Assembly: GCF_027595985.1 (NCBI RefSeq) | Contig: NC_073305.1 | Coordinates: 87,104,626 to 87,168,625 of the forward strand | DNA length: 64,000 nt | Source of the DNA: Sorex araneus | Taxonomy: Eukaryota > Chordata > Mammalia > Eulipotyphla > Soricidae | Reading direction: 5' to 3' | The notes under the pieces: model-generated | Databases searched by the model: none | The model's input: the letters and a program-made list of their open reading frames with translations, nothing else | Told to the model about the DNA's origin: nothing | Shown: piece after piece, positions 20,860 through 32,419 of the stretch | Layout of the letters: each line of letters begins with the position of its first letter | Numbering within the stretch: position 1 is the first letter of the stretch | Position numbers and translations under genes: made by a program

Positions 20860-22320
20860 GCTGCCAGCAAGTCAATCTGTACCTGCGTGGTGAATGCATC
20901 AGCAGCCTGATGGTGCCTTCAGACTTCCAGATACCCCAAAGTTGCTGCTGTGCCTTTGGACAGCCCCAAAAAACTTGGGCCAAGTTTACCAAGAAAGTAA
21001 ATGGTTAAAAGTTAGGCATGTGGGAGACACACCCACAAACCACCTCCAGCTCTGCTATCTAAGCTCATATATTGGCCTTATTGCAGAGACCCATAAATTT
21101 TAGAAGATGCAGTTAGGACCTGTAGCACAGAGGTAGGCAGGAACCCGTGACTGAGAGCTCCAGGCCTGCTTGAATCGAGATTGGGCCTCCTCCCCCAGGT
21201 CCCCAGTTTTCCAGTAGCTTGGCAGTCACACCCACAAACTGCCCCCAGCACCATGTAATCTCATCAACGGCCAAGACCCAGGGACTATAAACTAGAAAGA
21301 GAGTGCCGCAGAATGTCCTGACCCCACGCCAGGCTGTCTTCACTGGGGTGCCCCAGGGGGGTGTGGGTTAGAGCCCTCCCTGCCCCAAGGCAGCCAAAAA
21401 CCTCCATAACCCAACAGCCACCACACTCAAGGCCGCTTCCCACACACTCAGGCCGAGCTTCACGCATGAGTGAAGTCCTACAGAACCCAGGTAAAGCGGA
21501 ACTTTGTGACCTTGGACTCTGGGATCAACGGGACCAGGAGCAGAGATCCTCTGCCCACTTTCCTCAGCGTCTGGTGACCCAGGGGTCACGTTCATAAGCC
21601 ATCTCCTGCCGGCACCAGATATTCTCGTCATTGGCCACCGTCCAGATCACACGGCTGCTTCTCCCAAAAGGGACCATAACATGAGGCCCTCATAACCATG
21701 CCACTGGACTCTGTGCCAGACTGTTTCACACAGGGTACCCCAGAGGGGGCCAGGTGAGAGCCCTCCCTGCCCCAAGGGACCCAGCTCCGGCAGCCAAATA
21801 CCTCCACACCCAACCGCCACCACACTCAAGGCTGTTCCTCACGTGAGTAAATATATTCCTGGACCATGCAGCTGCAACACGTCATGAAACACTTCCTACC
21901 CATTCTCCATAATTACCACACCACATCTGATGGGGTTCAGATCATAGAGGCAACAAATCATAGAGGGAAATATATAAATGCATATATACATATTTTCAGA
22001 TATATATACCAAAGCTCATATCACCCAAACTTTAACAACATGTTAGTGATATCCTATAGAATGTCTTAATGGCTCCAGCCAAAATAGGAGAATCTTCACA
22101 CTGTTTCCTATATGAACACTTTTTTGTAAGCATGTTCAGCAGTTCTTCATAACAGACAATACAAAATACATTGTTTCGGTGTGTTTTGGGACAGAGATTG
22201 GGGTCTGGGATGGAAACATCCTGAATGTGGTGGTGGGAAGGTGTAATGGTTGTGGGATTGGTGTTTGAATATTGAATGTAATCAAACGTTGTGAACTAAC
22301 ATAAATTTAAAAAATTAAAA
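20860..22320 (+). mobile_element. Long unclassified composite repeat
   Basis: The head region at 21205-21290 (TCCAGTAGCTTGGCAGTCAC, GGCCAAGACCCAGGGACT) matches the heads at 11880 and 12613. A GC-rich block is present twice, at about 21370-21480 and 21745-21850 (GAGCCCTCCCTGCCCCAAGG, CCACCACACTCAAGGC). The 3' part (22040-22310) matches 12345-12612 and ends ATATTGAATGTAATCAAACG. No conserved protein frame is visible. It could be a LINE 5' region, a satellite-like monomer array or a non-autonomous element; I cannot decide. Confidence 0.5.
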
Positions 22321-22329
22321 ACAGAAAGA

Positions 22330-22890
22330 AAAATAGAAGTCATGAAATTTGCTTATAAGTGGATGGTCATGGAGAGTACCATGCTTAGTGAAATCAGTTA
22401 GAAAGAGAGGGACAGACATAGAATGATTGCACTCATTTGTGGAATATAAAGTAACATAATATGAGATTAACACCCAAGCACAGTAGAGACAAGGACGAGG
22501 AAGATTGCTCCACAATTGGAAGCCTGCTTCATGACTTGGAGGAGAAGGCAGCTGGGATATAGAAGGGATCACTAAGACAATGATGGTTGGAGGGATTGCT
22601 CAGGATGGGATATGTGTGCTGAGAGTAGATAAAGGATCAAAAATGATGGCTCTCATTATCTGTATTGTAAACTATATTACCCATAAGTAGAGAGAAAATA
22701 AGAGGGAAATTGTCTACCATAGAGGTAGGGGTGGGGGGCAGGAGGGATACTGGGGACATTGTTGGTGGAAAATGTACAGGTGGAGGGATGGATGTTTGAT
22801 CATTGTATGACTGAAACTCAAACACCAAAGTCTTGTAACTGTAGCCCATGATGATTCAATTTTTTAAAAATAATAAAAATTTAAAAAATA
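22330..22890 (+). mobile_element. L1 3' end (last ORF2 codons and 3' UTR)
   Basis: Begins with CATGAAATTTGCTTATAAGT (MKFAYKW of ORF2) and continues through AGACATAGAATGATTGCACT into the 3' UTR, ending ATGATTCAATTTTTTAAA. Only the final ~35 codons of ORF2 remain, with stops. Confidence 0.85.
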
Positions 22891-22899
22891 AATTTTAAA

Positions 22900-23585
22900 A
22901 AAGAAGTGGATTTTTTATTATGGATTATTTTGTTGTTTCAGTTCCCTGTGGTTCTAATCAACATTCATCCCTCTCCCCTGCTACCTCAGGCTGAGTCAGC
23001 GATCACAGGCTGGTTGGCTGCCTTCTGCTTTACTCACGAGGCTGTTGCTGGGATCTCTTGGGGGTTTGGGTCAGCAGAGTGGGCATGTGGGCAGAGGCAG
23101 TGTGACCAGCTCAGCCACCTGCAGAAATAGTGACAATATTGGCGCAAGCAATCTGCTGAGAGGGAAGCCCTGGCTCTAGCCCAGGGGCGGTGTAGAAAAT
23201 CCCTCCTGCTCATGCTGAGACCTTGTAGCCTATCATTTCCTGATGCAGACCTGTTATTACGAAGGCTCAGTTTAATAATCACTGGCCAGGCCCAGGTGCT
23301 CTAAAGTAATGGGCGTGTGCGTATGTATTTCAAAAGGAAACAATCAGGAGCTATTTGCTCAGCAACTGACATTCTCTAAGGCAGATAACATGTGCACACA
23401 CCCACACCCCAGAGGCCGGACAAGTCACCCAATTGAGATTCCACAGTGGCCATCCTTCCTGCAGGCTGACTCGAATTCTTCTGAAAAAGTATCTAATTTT
23501 ATTCAAATTCCTGGGTTCATACTTTTATTTTAGCATAGTATCTGATTGTGCCTATGGAGGAGGCATCAATTAAAATATGGGAATT
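22900..23585. other. Unclassified DNA
   Basis: No repeat or gene is recognised; composition is ordinary. Confidence 0.5.
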
Positions 23586-23588
23586 GCA

Positions 23589-23755
23589 GGGCCAGAGAGA
23601 TAGTACAGGGGTTAAGACACTTGTCTTGCATATGACTGACCAGGGTTCAATCCCTGGTACCACATATGACCCCCCCCCAAGCACCACTAGGAGTGATCCC
23701 TGAGCACAGAGTCAGAAACAAGCCCTGAGCACAGTTCAGTATGGCCCTCAAGCCA
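23589..23755 (+). mobile_element. SOR-type SINE, older subtype
   Basis: Head GGCCAGAGAGATAGTACAGG, body CACTAGGAGTGATCCCTGAG, end GTATGGCCCTCAAG. A C run replaces GTCCCCTGAG. Confidence 0.85.
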
Positions 23756-23890
23756 TATATAAATATATATATATATAGTTGTGTGTATAAATATGTCTGT
23801 ATATATACTTGTATGTGTGTATATGGGTATATATACACATATGTGTGTATCGTGTGCTTATGTGTGTCTATATAGAGAGTGAGAAAGAGA
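23756..23890. repeat. TA/TG simple repeat then (GA)n
   Basis: Alternating TATATA and TGTGTATA units grow from the SINE tail and end in GAGAAAGAGAGAG. Confidence 0.85.
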
Positions 23891-23903
23891 GAGGGCTTCT
23901 TTT

Positions 23904-24086
23904 CTTTTTTCTTTTTGGGTCACACCTGGCAATGCACAGGGGTTACTCCTGGCTCTGCACTCAGGAACTACTCCTAGTGGTGCTCAGGGGACCATATGGG
24001 ATGCTGGGAACTGAACCCTGGTCGGCCGCATGCAAGGCGTTGTCTGTGTTGCAAGCCTATCCACTATGCTATTGCTCCCAGCCCCA
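23904..24086 (-). mobile_element. SOR SINE with internal extra bases
   Basis: The plus strand shows GGGTCACACCTGGCAATGCA and CTATTGCTCCCAGCCCC. A 17-base extra (GTTGTCTGTGTTGCAAG) interrupts the head. Flanks AGGGCTTCTTTT (23892-23903) and AGGGCTTATTTC (24089-24100) look like a target duplication. Confidence 0.88.
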
Positions 24087-24101
24087 AAAGGGCTTATTTC
24101 T

Positions 24102-24539
24102 CATCACATGAGGCTGACACCCAAGGACAGTAGATACAAGGGTCAGGGGATTTCCCCATATCTAAAGGACTGCTTCATGAGCAGAGGAGAGAAGGCAGAT
24201 GGAATAGAGAAGGGGTCACTAAGAAAACAGTGGCTGGAGGAACCAGTTGGGATGGGAGATGCATGCCGAAAGTAGATAATGGACCAAACATGATGACCTC
24301 TCAGTGTCTGTATTGCAAGCCATAATGCTCACAAGTAGAGAGAGAGTATGGGGAATATTGTCTGCCATAGAGGCAGTGGGGAGGGTGGGAAAGGGGGGGC
24401 ATACCCGGGATATTGGTGGTGGGGAATATGCACTAGTGGAGAGATGGGTGTTTGGTCATTGTGAGATTGTAACCAAACATGAAAGCTTGTAACTCTCACG
24501 GTGATTCAATAAAATTTAAAAACTTTTTTAAAAAAGGAA
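24102..24539 (+). mobile_element. L1 3' UTR copy with target duplication
   Basis: Covers the 3' UTR only, from CATCACATGAGGCTGACACC to GTGATTCAATAAAATT. The duplication GGCTTATTTCT is at 24091-24101 and 24540-24550. It lies at the same target as the SINE just before it. Confidence 0.88.
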
Positions 24540-24550
24540 GGCTTATTTCT

Positions 24551-25848
24551 TCATGAGATTTTACTCTCACATGGGACTTGGATCTATCCATCAACTTTTT
24601 CTTTCACTATCAACCTACTGAACTTGCCCTAGAAACATCTTCAATCCAGCCAGTTTTTTATCTGCTTTGTTTCTTCTTGGGACACTGGTTCCTTCCATTC
24701 ATGTAATTAATCACTTTCTTATTAATTTAACTAGGGCCCGGGGCCGATTTGGGGGTTGGGGAGACACATTTAAACAGGTCTATAGTGATATCACCTTCTC
24801 TTTCTCATTGCAACCATCTCAGAAGAGTAACCACCTATTTGTTACTCAGTCCCTGGAGTCCTCAAAGGTTTTATAAAATAAACATAAAATCAGCTACAAG
24901 TTCCTATTTCCAAATACTTAGTGCTCGTGTTAACATTCACTCATTCCAGCCCTCTTGCTAGATTTGATATCTTCTTGAAGTCTTCACAACATGATTCTCT
25001 GGACTTTCAGGGCTCTTATTGCAGCTATATTATATGTTATTTTTGTGTGGCCAGATTAGTTACATATTTTTTTAAAGACTTAATTTACCCTAAGATGTTG
25101 ACTTTTAAGAGAGTTCAGGTCTTTGTTAGAATGAAATGAAATATGATAAACAAGCTTCTGTTACATAGAAGACATAGATAAATAGAAGTTTTTCCTTTGA
25201 GGACACTAAATATGACTTTTAGTTCTTTGCCTATCTCTATTACTTAAAACTTCCTTCCTTGCTGGATCTTGATCTCCTTGTCCCTTCTGAATTGCAGGCA
25301 TAGTTCAGTGAACATTCACCTTTAAGGTACCCCACTGATATGCCAGGAAAAAGCCAAGATTTATGTCTGGAGTGACCCTCCCTCCCTTCCTCCCTCCAGC
25401 TCTATTCCCCACCCTTGGTTTTATGGTTTTTGTGTGGTGGTGGCGGGGGGGGGGGGGGGGGGAGGGATCAGGTCTGGGTATAACTCATGATTTAGGCTTA
25501 TCTAATACTAGTCATACGCCTCCTGGATAATGAGTCATTGATTTTGGCAAGTGCAGGAGACTCCTTGGAGAACTGGAGACTCCACAGACTTCTGCTAAGG
25601 CTTCTAGAGTGAGGCATTTTTATCCTGCCCAACTTAAACATGGGGGAATCTCACACTAGCTGCAGACAGGCCCATCCTCCTACTCTGAGAGAGGCCGAAC
25701 TCCTGAGTGGAGCTAAGCCAGAGAAAGCAGAGCCAGAGCATAGGGAAAGAAAACCAGTATCCCAGTGACATCCATCATTTAGGCATCAATTCATTCCTGA
25801 ATGTCACAGAACTCTGGGATCTCTCTGCTGACATGAGTTATTATGTCT
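24551..25848. other. Unclassified DNA with a long G run
   Basis: Eighteen consecutive G bases lie at 25445-25462. A pyrimidine-rich patch is at 25375-25400. I see no gene. Confidence 0.5.
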
Positions 25849-25857
25849 TAAGCATTA

Positions 25858-26434
25858 TTTTTATTCATTTATTTTTTATTAGTGAATCACCGTGAGGGTA
25901 CAGTTACAGATTTACATATTTTCGTGCTTGTGTTTCAGTCATACAATGCTCGAGAACCCATCCCTCCATCAGTGCCCATTCTCCACCACCAATGATCCCA
26001 GTATCCCTCCCACCCACAAATCCCATCCCCCCCACCCCACCCTGCCTCTGTGGCAGGGCATTCTCTTTTGTTCTCTCTCTCATTTTGGGTGTTGTGGTTT
26101 GCAATAGTGGTATTGAGTGGCCATCCTGTTCACTCTATAGTCTACTTTCAGCACACATCTTCCATCCCAAGTGGCTTCTCCAGTCACACTTTACTTGGTG
26201 TTCCCTTCTCTATCTGAGCTGCCTTTTCCCCCAGCATGTGAGGCCGGCTTCTAAATCATGGAGCAAACCTCCTGTCCTTATTTCTACTATTCTTGGGTGT
26301 CAGTCTCCTATTCCGTTATTTTACAATCCACAGATGAGTGCAATCTTTCTATGTCTGTCTCTCTCTTTCTGACTCATTTCACTTAGCATGATACTTTCCA
26401 TGTTGATCCATTTGTAAGGCATTTTCTTTTTGCC
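25858..26434 (-). mobile_element. L1 3' end, minus strand
   Basis: The plus strand runs from the tail complement (TTAGTGAATCACCGTGAGGG) to GCATGATACTTTCCATGTTG, which is the end of ORF2. The duplication TAAGCATTA is at 25849-25857 and 26435-26443. The 126-codon plus-strand frame here is an antisense artefact. Confidence 0.88.
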
Positions 26435-26679
26435 TAAGCATTAAACACCCAATTCCTACCCCACTTCTAGGTGTTTGGTGCCTGGTATGGAATTGAGGGC
26501 CTCACATAGTGACCTCCATCCTAGGCATTAATGTCCTTTTGAATTTACTTCTTTTAGGGCGGGCTCTATTCCCAAGAAGCACTCAGGAGGTCCTCATGTT
26601 GATTCCCAGTCAATGTGAGTCTTCAGTTCAATGCAAGCACACAAGGATGTGTTGCTGTGTAGGCTATGATGTGCCAGAG

Positions 26680-26802
26680 ATTATCTGGCTCAAAGGTCTC
26701 CTGGGAGGAGACACTATAATGCTCAGGGGACTGGATGGTGTTGGGAATCATACCAGGGTCAGCCACATGCAAGACATGATGTACTATTTCTCCTGCTCCT
26801 CA
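26680..26802 (-). mobile_element. Old SOR-type SINE
   Basis: The plus strand has AATGCTCAGGGGACTGGATG and CAGGGTCAGCCACATGCAAG with a degraded head complement ACTATTTCTCCTGCTCC. The 26450-26680 stretch may hold a further, unresolvable relic. Confidence 0.65.
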
Positions 26803-27290
26803 GTCAACTTTCTGGAGACATATCAGAATGTGGGTTTTAATTGAGAGAGAAATATGTTCACATTCACCCCTCACTGACTCAGAAAGTGCTGATGGAGCGT
26901 CTTCTAGGTGTCATGACTCTTCTTAGAACTGGAGCTGTGTTGCGGACTTGACCTGCCTCTGCCTGTAAGAAAGTGATAGGCTAGTTAGAGATAGGTAAAT
27001 AGATCGTGACAATATGAAGCCATTAGAACAACAAAGGTGGGTTGTACAGCATGTTCTGCAAACACACCAGAGACACACAAGTGTCTCAGGAAACCCTGGA
27101 AGTCTCTCAGGGGTATAATCTACACAGAGACCCAAGACAAAGCCAGGCAATGATGAAAGTAGGGGTGAAGAGTGCTTCGTGCAGTTAGAAAACAATAACG
27201 AAGACTCAGAGAAGACAGGGAGCTTGGGATATTTGGGAGATCTCTAAGGAGTATAATGTTCTTCTCTTTTGTTGTTGTTAGCTTTCTCAT
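26803..27290. other. Unclassified DNA
   Basis: Nothing recognised. Confidence 0.5.
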
Positions 27291-27291
27291 T

Positions 27292-27453
27292 TTATTTTGG
27301 GCCATGCCCAACAGTGCTCAGGGGATACTTCTAGCTCTGTACTCAGAGGTCACTTCCAGCAAGGCTAGAGAGACTATGAGTGATGCTGGTGATTGAACCT
27401 TGATCAGCTGCATGCAAGGCAATGCCTTAACCCCTGTACTGTTTCTCTGGACC
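27292..27453 (-). mobile_element. SOR-type SINE, older
   Basis: The plus strand has GGGCCATGCCCAACAGTGCT, GATTGAACCTTGATCAGC and GTACTGTTTCTCTGGACCC. Diverged throughout. Confidence 0.82.
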
Positions 27454-27572
27454 CTTCTAATGGCACCTACGGAGAGGGCTTATTTAGCATTGAGTGAGAG
27501 AAGCTTGGGATAAACCTTGAAGCTCTGAGGATTAAACCTTAAAGGAGTTGGGCAGAAATGAGAAAGACTTTG

Positions 27573-28088
27573 TGCTTTTTAAAAAATTTTTATTTTATTG
27601 AATCACCGTGACAAAAGTTACAAAGCTTTCAGGTTTAAGTCTTAGTCATATAATGATCAAACCCCCATCCCTTCACCAGTGCACCTGTTCCCCCACCAAG
27701 AACCCCAATATACCCCCTCCCAGATCCCCCCTCACACCTGAGCGGCCAATAATCTTCACTTTATTCTCTCTATACTTTGGATACATTTAATATTTCAACA
27801 GAGAACTGATTATTATTATTTGGAATTTTCCCCCAACAATCAAACCTGCTAAAAAGGCTTCATTTGACAGTCTGTTTTCTATTGCTGAGAATGAAGATTA
27901 TAGGAGCTCGTGTGGCCGCAATAGTGGCCGTGCAGTTTTGGATTTCTGTTGTTTTAGCTCAGCTCACAGTCTAGATGCATTTCTATAAGTCTATGGGTGC
28001 CAAAATTGGTCAGTAGACCTCCTGGATCATAGTCTTTAAGGAGTAGAGAGGCCGGCCGTGTTGTGCGTGGCTGCTCTGGATCTCATCC
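27573..28088 (-). mobile_element. 516 bp composite retrotransposon with L1-type tail
   Basis: A perfect 18 bp duplication, GAAATGAGAAAGACTTTG, is at 27555-27572 and 28089-28106. On the minus strand the body (AGAAATGCATCTAGACTGTG, CAGAAATCCAAAACTG) aligns with the copy at 19578 but lacks a ~290 base block found there. It ends in the L1-type tail (CACGGTGATTCAATAAAATA). Non-coding. Confidence 0.88.
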
Positions 28089-28106
28089 GAAATGAGAAAG
28101 ACTTTG

Positions 28107-28645
28107 AATAGAAGAGTACGTGGGCATGGTCTCCTACTGCCCCACTCAAACCTGTTCCATCCAAAGCCACAAGTAGAGTAAACGGCATCTGCTTCTCTGC
28201 TGACACTTTCCAAATACATTCAGGCCTGTCCCTCCCTCCACAGAACAGCACTGGAATCTCCATTTTATTTCCTTCTGCCTGAGCCCCCAAATTCAGTGAC
28301 AGGATTGCCCTTTTCCAGTCACTGGCTCGAAAGCCCTGAATCATCTTCCTCTCTTTCATTTCCTGTGCCATCTTCAGTCGTTGCCAAATCTCAGAAATTC
28401 TCATTGTCATAATGTCATTTTCATTTTTATGTGAACTGAAGGAGCAATAGAATTCATTTCCCAGAAACTTTTCCCACCCTTTTCTGGTAACTGAGCTGAT
28501 ATGTGATGCAGCCCTGGCTGCTCACAGTGACGGTGGCAGACAGACTGTCACGGTCCTTACCTCCTGATGCCCAAGTCTCTGTGCGATCTCCATCCTTGAG
28601 TGCCATAAGTGGGACCTACGATTTTTTAGGGGAAAGTGGAGGTTT
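28107..28645. other. Unclassified DNA
   Basis: A 124-codon minus-strand frame spans 28410-28036 but runs into the retrotransposon. No domain is recognised. Confidence 0.45.
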
Positions 28646-28648
28646 GGT

Positions 28649-28815
28649 GGTCTGGGAGCCACACCTACTGGTGCTCAGGGATTAGCTTTGTCTCTGTGCT
28701 CAGGAATCAATCCAACAGTGCTCAAGGGACCATAGGTGGTGCCAGGGATTGAACCCAAGTTGATCATGTGCAAATAAGCTGGTGCCTTATGAAATGCACT
28801 ATCTCTCCAGCCTCC
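28649..28815 (-). mobile_element. SOR-type SINE, older
   Basis: The plus strand has GGAGCCACACCTACTGGTGC, GATTGAACCCAAGTTGATCA and ACTATCTCTCCAGCCTCC. Confidence 0.82.
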
Positions 28816-28829
28816 CATGGTATGTTTTT

Positions 28830-28955
28830 GTTACTCAGTGAAGTCACACTGGGAATGGGCTTGGTGTTGGAACATTGAAAGCCTGAATCGCCTGTCTGTC
28901 TTATGAACAACTCTGAAAGTCACAGTGTTATAATAAAAAAAAATTTTAAGTAAAA
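28830..28955 (+). mobile_element. Tail fragment of the unclassified AT-rich repeat
   Basis: GGGCTTGGTGTTGGAACATTGAA and TTATGAACAACTCTG resemble the 3' end seen at 12560-12612 and 22230-22310, followed by an A-rich tail. Confidence 0.4.
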
Positions 28956-29085
28956 AAATGTCCAATTCTGAGTCATTATATTGGCATAAATTTTCATGTT
29001 ATAGAAGTCTAGTTCTATAAACTATTGAACTATGTTCAACTTATTCTTTTTGCATGGCATGTAACAGTTGCTTTTTTGCTATTTC

Positions 29086-29128
29086 CTTCTATCAAAACAC
29101 TAATGTTCTCTTCTATCAAAACACTAAT
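29086..29128. repeat. Two-copy tandem duplication, 24 bp period
   Basis: CTTCTATCAAAACACTAAT occurs at 29086-29104 and 29110-29128 without mismatch. Confidence 0.9.
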
Positions 29129-29132
29129 TATT

Positions 29133-29270
29133 GGGGCTGGAGTGATAGTACAGTAAGTAGGGCGTTTGACTTGCACGTGGCTGACCCAGGTTCTATTCCC
29201 AGCATCCCATATGGTCCCCCAAGCACTGCTAGGAGTGATTCCTGAGAGCAGAGTCAGGAGTCAACAGAGG
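29133..29270 (+). mobile_element. SOR SINE lacking its 3' end
   Basis: Good head (GGGGCTGGAGTGATAGTACA) and body, but it stops after CAGAGTCAGGAGTCAA with no tail, so it was broken by later deletion. Confidence 0.88.
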
Positions 29271-29564
29271 AAGTGTAGGTTGATGGGCCTGTCTAAGCCA
29301 GTGTTAGTCTCATTTGCCCACTAATGGCAAGCTGGGTATGGCCATCTGATACAATTCTAGACTTTGTTATGCAGAGAGACAACAGCAAATGCTGCGGTTT
29401 CTTGCCCTTCAAGGGAAAGCTAAAAGAATAGCAAAAGAATCTCCCTGGCACTCTGTCATCATTAACTCACTGACTTAACCATCAAAAATAAGACTCAGAA
29501 TTTCTGGTGAGCAAACTTTCCCATGCTCCTCACAGTATAAAGCATTTTAAAATCAAAGTGTTAG

Positions 29565-29750
29565 GGGCCGGAGCGATAGCACAGCGGGTAGGGCGTTTGC
29601 CTTGCACGCGGCTGACCCGGGTTCGATCCCCGGCATCCCATATGGTCCCCCAAGCACCGCCAGGAGTAATTCCTGAGTGTAAAGCCAGGAGTAAACCCTG
29701 AGCATCGCTGGGTTGTGACCCAAAAAGCAAAAAAAATAAAAAATAAAATA
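29565..29750 (+). mobile_element. SOR SINE, best-preserved copy
   Basis: The head has an intact A box (TAGCACAGCGGG) and B box (GGTTCGATCCC). The body ends GGTTGTGACCCAAAAAGC with an A-rich tail. The duplication AAAGTGTTAG is at 29555-29564 and 29751-29760. It is close to what the family consensus should be. Confidence 0.97.
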
Positions 29751-29760
29751 AAAGTGTTAG

Positions 29761-31470
29761 AGCTTGTGGTCAAAAGTCATCTAACCAAGGCCTTGTAAAA
29801 GGTTCAGGAAAAAGGTTGGGCACAGCACAAGAGCACGGCCTATGACAGTCCTTCGCTGTGACTGAGATTCTAATTCTGAGCAAAGTCCAGTAGGCTGGCA
29901 AATATGGAGGAGGAGGAGGAGGAAGAAGTGAGCTCCAGACTCACTTCTTGTCACTGTGTTTACCACCCCATTCAGAGGGCCTTTGTGCCGGATGGAGTGA
30001 AACCAAACCCATGGAGCAAAGGAGAAGTAGAAGTCACAAGTCCCTACATTGTCATCAAAGCTCATATCCTTTGATTTTCCCCAATAAGCCTCCCCAGTCT
30101 TCCTATCTGCGTTCATCAACCAATACAGAAACTCTGATGATCCGGGTGTGAGTTAAATGCTATCAGTTATATTGAATGAATCCAACTCCTAGACCCTCTC
30201 TCTTATGCCTTTCTCATACCTGCAGGAACCTTGCCTAATTTGCTGTTGGTTTCCTTGCCTTTCAATCTTCTTTTCTCTATAGCTGATGATGTCATTTCCC
30301 TCCTGAAGCCACCCACCCAGGGTACCTTATGGAAGCAGCTTTATGCTTTAGACCAGAATTCGTCAGTCTAGTAGGATTCATAATCTAGTCTTAGGAATAA
30401 AGCTATTATGAACATTCATGGTAAAATAAAATCCAACTAAACAAATGCTGTTTGTAGCCTACTAAATTGATATAATAACCCAAGAACTACCTCATGACAT
30501 GTTCTTCAACTACTTAGCCCAAATAACCTTGCCTTCAAATCATACCAGAGGTTTTGCTTTACTTATGCCTTACAACTATTTCTACACTCTTGCTGAAGAT
30601 CTCCTTCAGGCCAAAAAACTGCTTGCTCTCTCTGAAAAAATCTGTTTACTGAAGTATACACATTTTTCTCACCAGTATAGATTTGGATTGTGTTCAGCGA
30701 CAAATCACAGGAACTTGACTCCATCATCTTAAAAAACAAAAGGAGGAGAAGGGTTATTTATTTATCTATCTGACTTAATAAGTACTTCCTGCAGCAAGAA
30801 TTGATTAATATTTTTCCTATAAATGAAATGATCAGATAGCAGACACTAACTTTGTGGACCAAGGGCAAAATCAAAGATTATATAATATATAACTGAATAG
30901 TAAACTCCTTCCCCGTCCTCTTTGCTTGGGCTGGGCCATCTTTGGTTCCATTACCTTCTGCTGCAGGGATTCTAGGGGAGCGGGGGGAAGCTTCTAGGCC
31001 CAAGTGAGCCATCTACTAGCCAGATGGATAATGGAGATATCAACATCCAGAGTCACTCTTTATGTCGAAGTATCAGCCAGAATCCCAGGCAGACCATATT
31101 CTTGGCAAGTCCAACATTTCAGCTTGGACAAAAATCTAGAGACATGACAACTTCTGTGGTCATGAACCTCCAGACTGAGGGATCATCACGCAATGCCACT
31201 GGTGGCAAACAGTAGACTTTCCAACATGTTGGCAGTGGCCAGCTGAGCCTTTGACATTGGCAAAGCCTAGAAGTCAACTCCTGGGCATGGCGAGGGAGGT
31301 AGGGGCAGAGGAGGCTACCCCTGACTGTAATAAGCTTCTCAGGCAGGTCTCCTGAGGCATATAAACACAAGTTTGACTTGGGAACTGTAGTTTGGCAGTG
31401 AAAAATAAGTTCATGTTATTGTTTAGGTGACGTAAAGATGTCATAATTGATATCTTTGTGATTCTCTTTG
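29761..31470. other. Unclassified DNA without SINEs
   Basis: A 1.7 kb stretch with no recognised repeat or gene. A (GGA)n patch lies at 29907-29922. It is the longest SINE-free stretch left of 31 kb. Confidence 0.5.
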
Positions 31471-31472
31471 TC

Positions 31473-31647
31473 TTCTTTTTTTTACTTTTTGAGTCACACC
31501 TGGCGATGTACAGGGGTTACTCCTGGCTCTGCACTCAGGAATTACTCCTGGAGGTGCTCAGGGGACCATATGGGATGCTGGGAATCGAACCTGGGTTGGC
31601 TGCGTGCAAGGCAAACGCCCTATCCACTGTGCTATCACTCCAGCCCC
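31473..31647 (-). mobile_element. SOR SINE
   Basis: The plus strand has TTGAGTCACACCTGGCGATG, GGAATCGAACCTGGGTTGG and GTGCTATCACTCCAGCCCC. Nearly consensus, so young. Confidence 0.93.
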
Positions 31648-31649
31648 TC

Positions 31650-32419
31650 TCTTTCCCTTCTTTGTCTTTTCCATTTCAAGATGGCTGCATTAGCTCCATC
31701 TATAGCACATACGTTCAATTCAGGAGAGAGGAGAATAGAAGGGATTGTGACTCTCCCAACTAGCAGAAATGTTTCCAAAACCACTTGCAGCAGAATTTCT
31801 TTAAGTTGTGTAGACCAGAACAAAATCTGTAGTTTCATACTCAGCAGTCTTCATAACAGTGATGAATATAGCAGTTACAAAAGTGGACTCACATACTCAG
31901 CAAATGACCCACAGTCAGGGAAAGTAGGGCAATGGAGTTGTCAGTACATATGAGGAAGGGTCAGTTCCTAAAGGAAAAGGTTCCAGCAGAAGCAGATATC
32001 CAGTGGGGAGGGCAGCCAGTACATTGCTGTAAAATTGAATTGTAGTGTCATTATGCAGTAGTTCCACTCAAGATTTTAATGGACTTTTAAATGCTGCTAT
32101 CCCCATGGCATTCTGGGAAGTACACAAAGCAGCTAATAGGCTTGATAGTATTTGCCTTTAGGAAATTTACAACTTGAGGTAATAGTTGCTTGGCTATGTA
32201 CAATGGTTATTTGGTAAAATTATTTTGATAACACATGCGTGTGGGAGAACAGTATATAGGGCTCAAACTAGAGGTCCATGGTTATAAGAAGGTTGAAAAC
32301 CACTGGCATATGCAAAACCATAAGGTTCTGAATAACAGAGACTCAAAAAGTCTCTTCTGTATCAACAATGTGAAATGGAGACCTTTAAATGATGGATTTG
32401 CAGCTGCACTTTTAAGTAG
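31650..32419. other. Unclassified DNA
   Basis: Nothing recognised; a 161-codon frame in the area is largely SINE antisense. Confidence 0.5.

Noticed and set aside
25992..26372. 126-codon plus-strand frame
   Set aside because: It is antisense to an L1 3' end and has no independent support.
29565..29750. Possible functional tRNA gene
   Set aside because: The A and B boxes belong to the SOR SINE head; there is no complete cloverleaf and the sequence recurs about fifty times.
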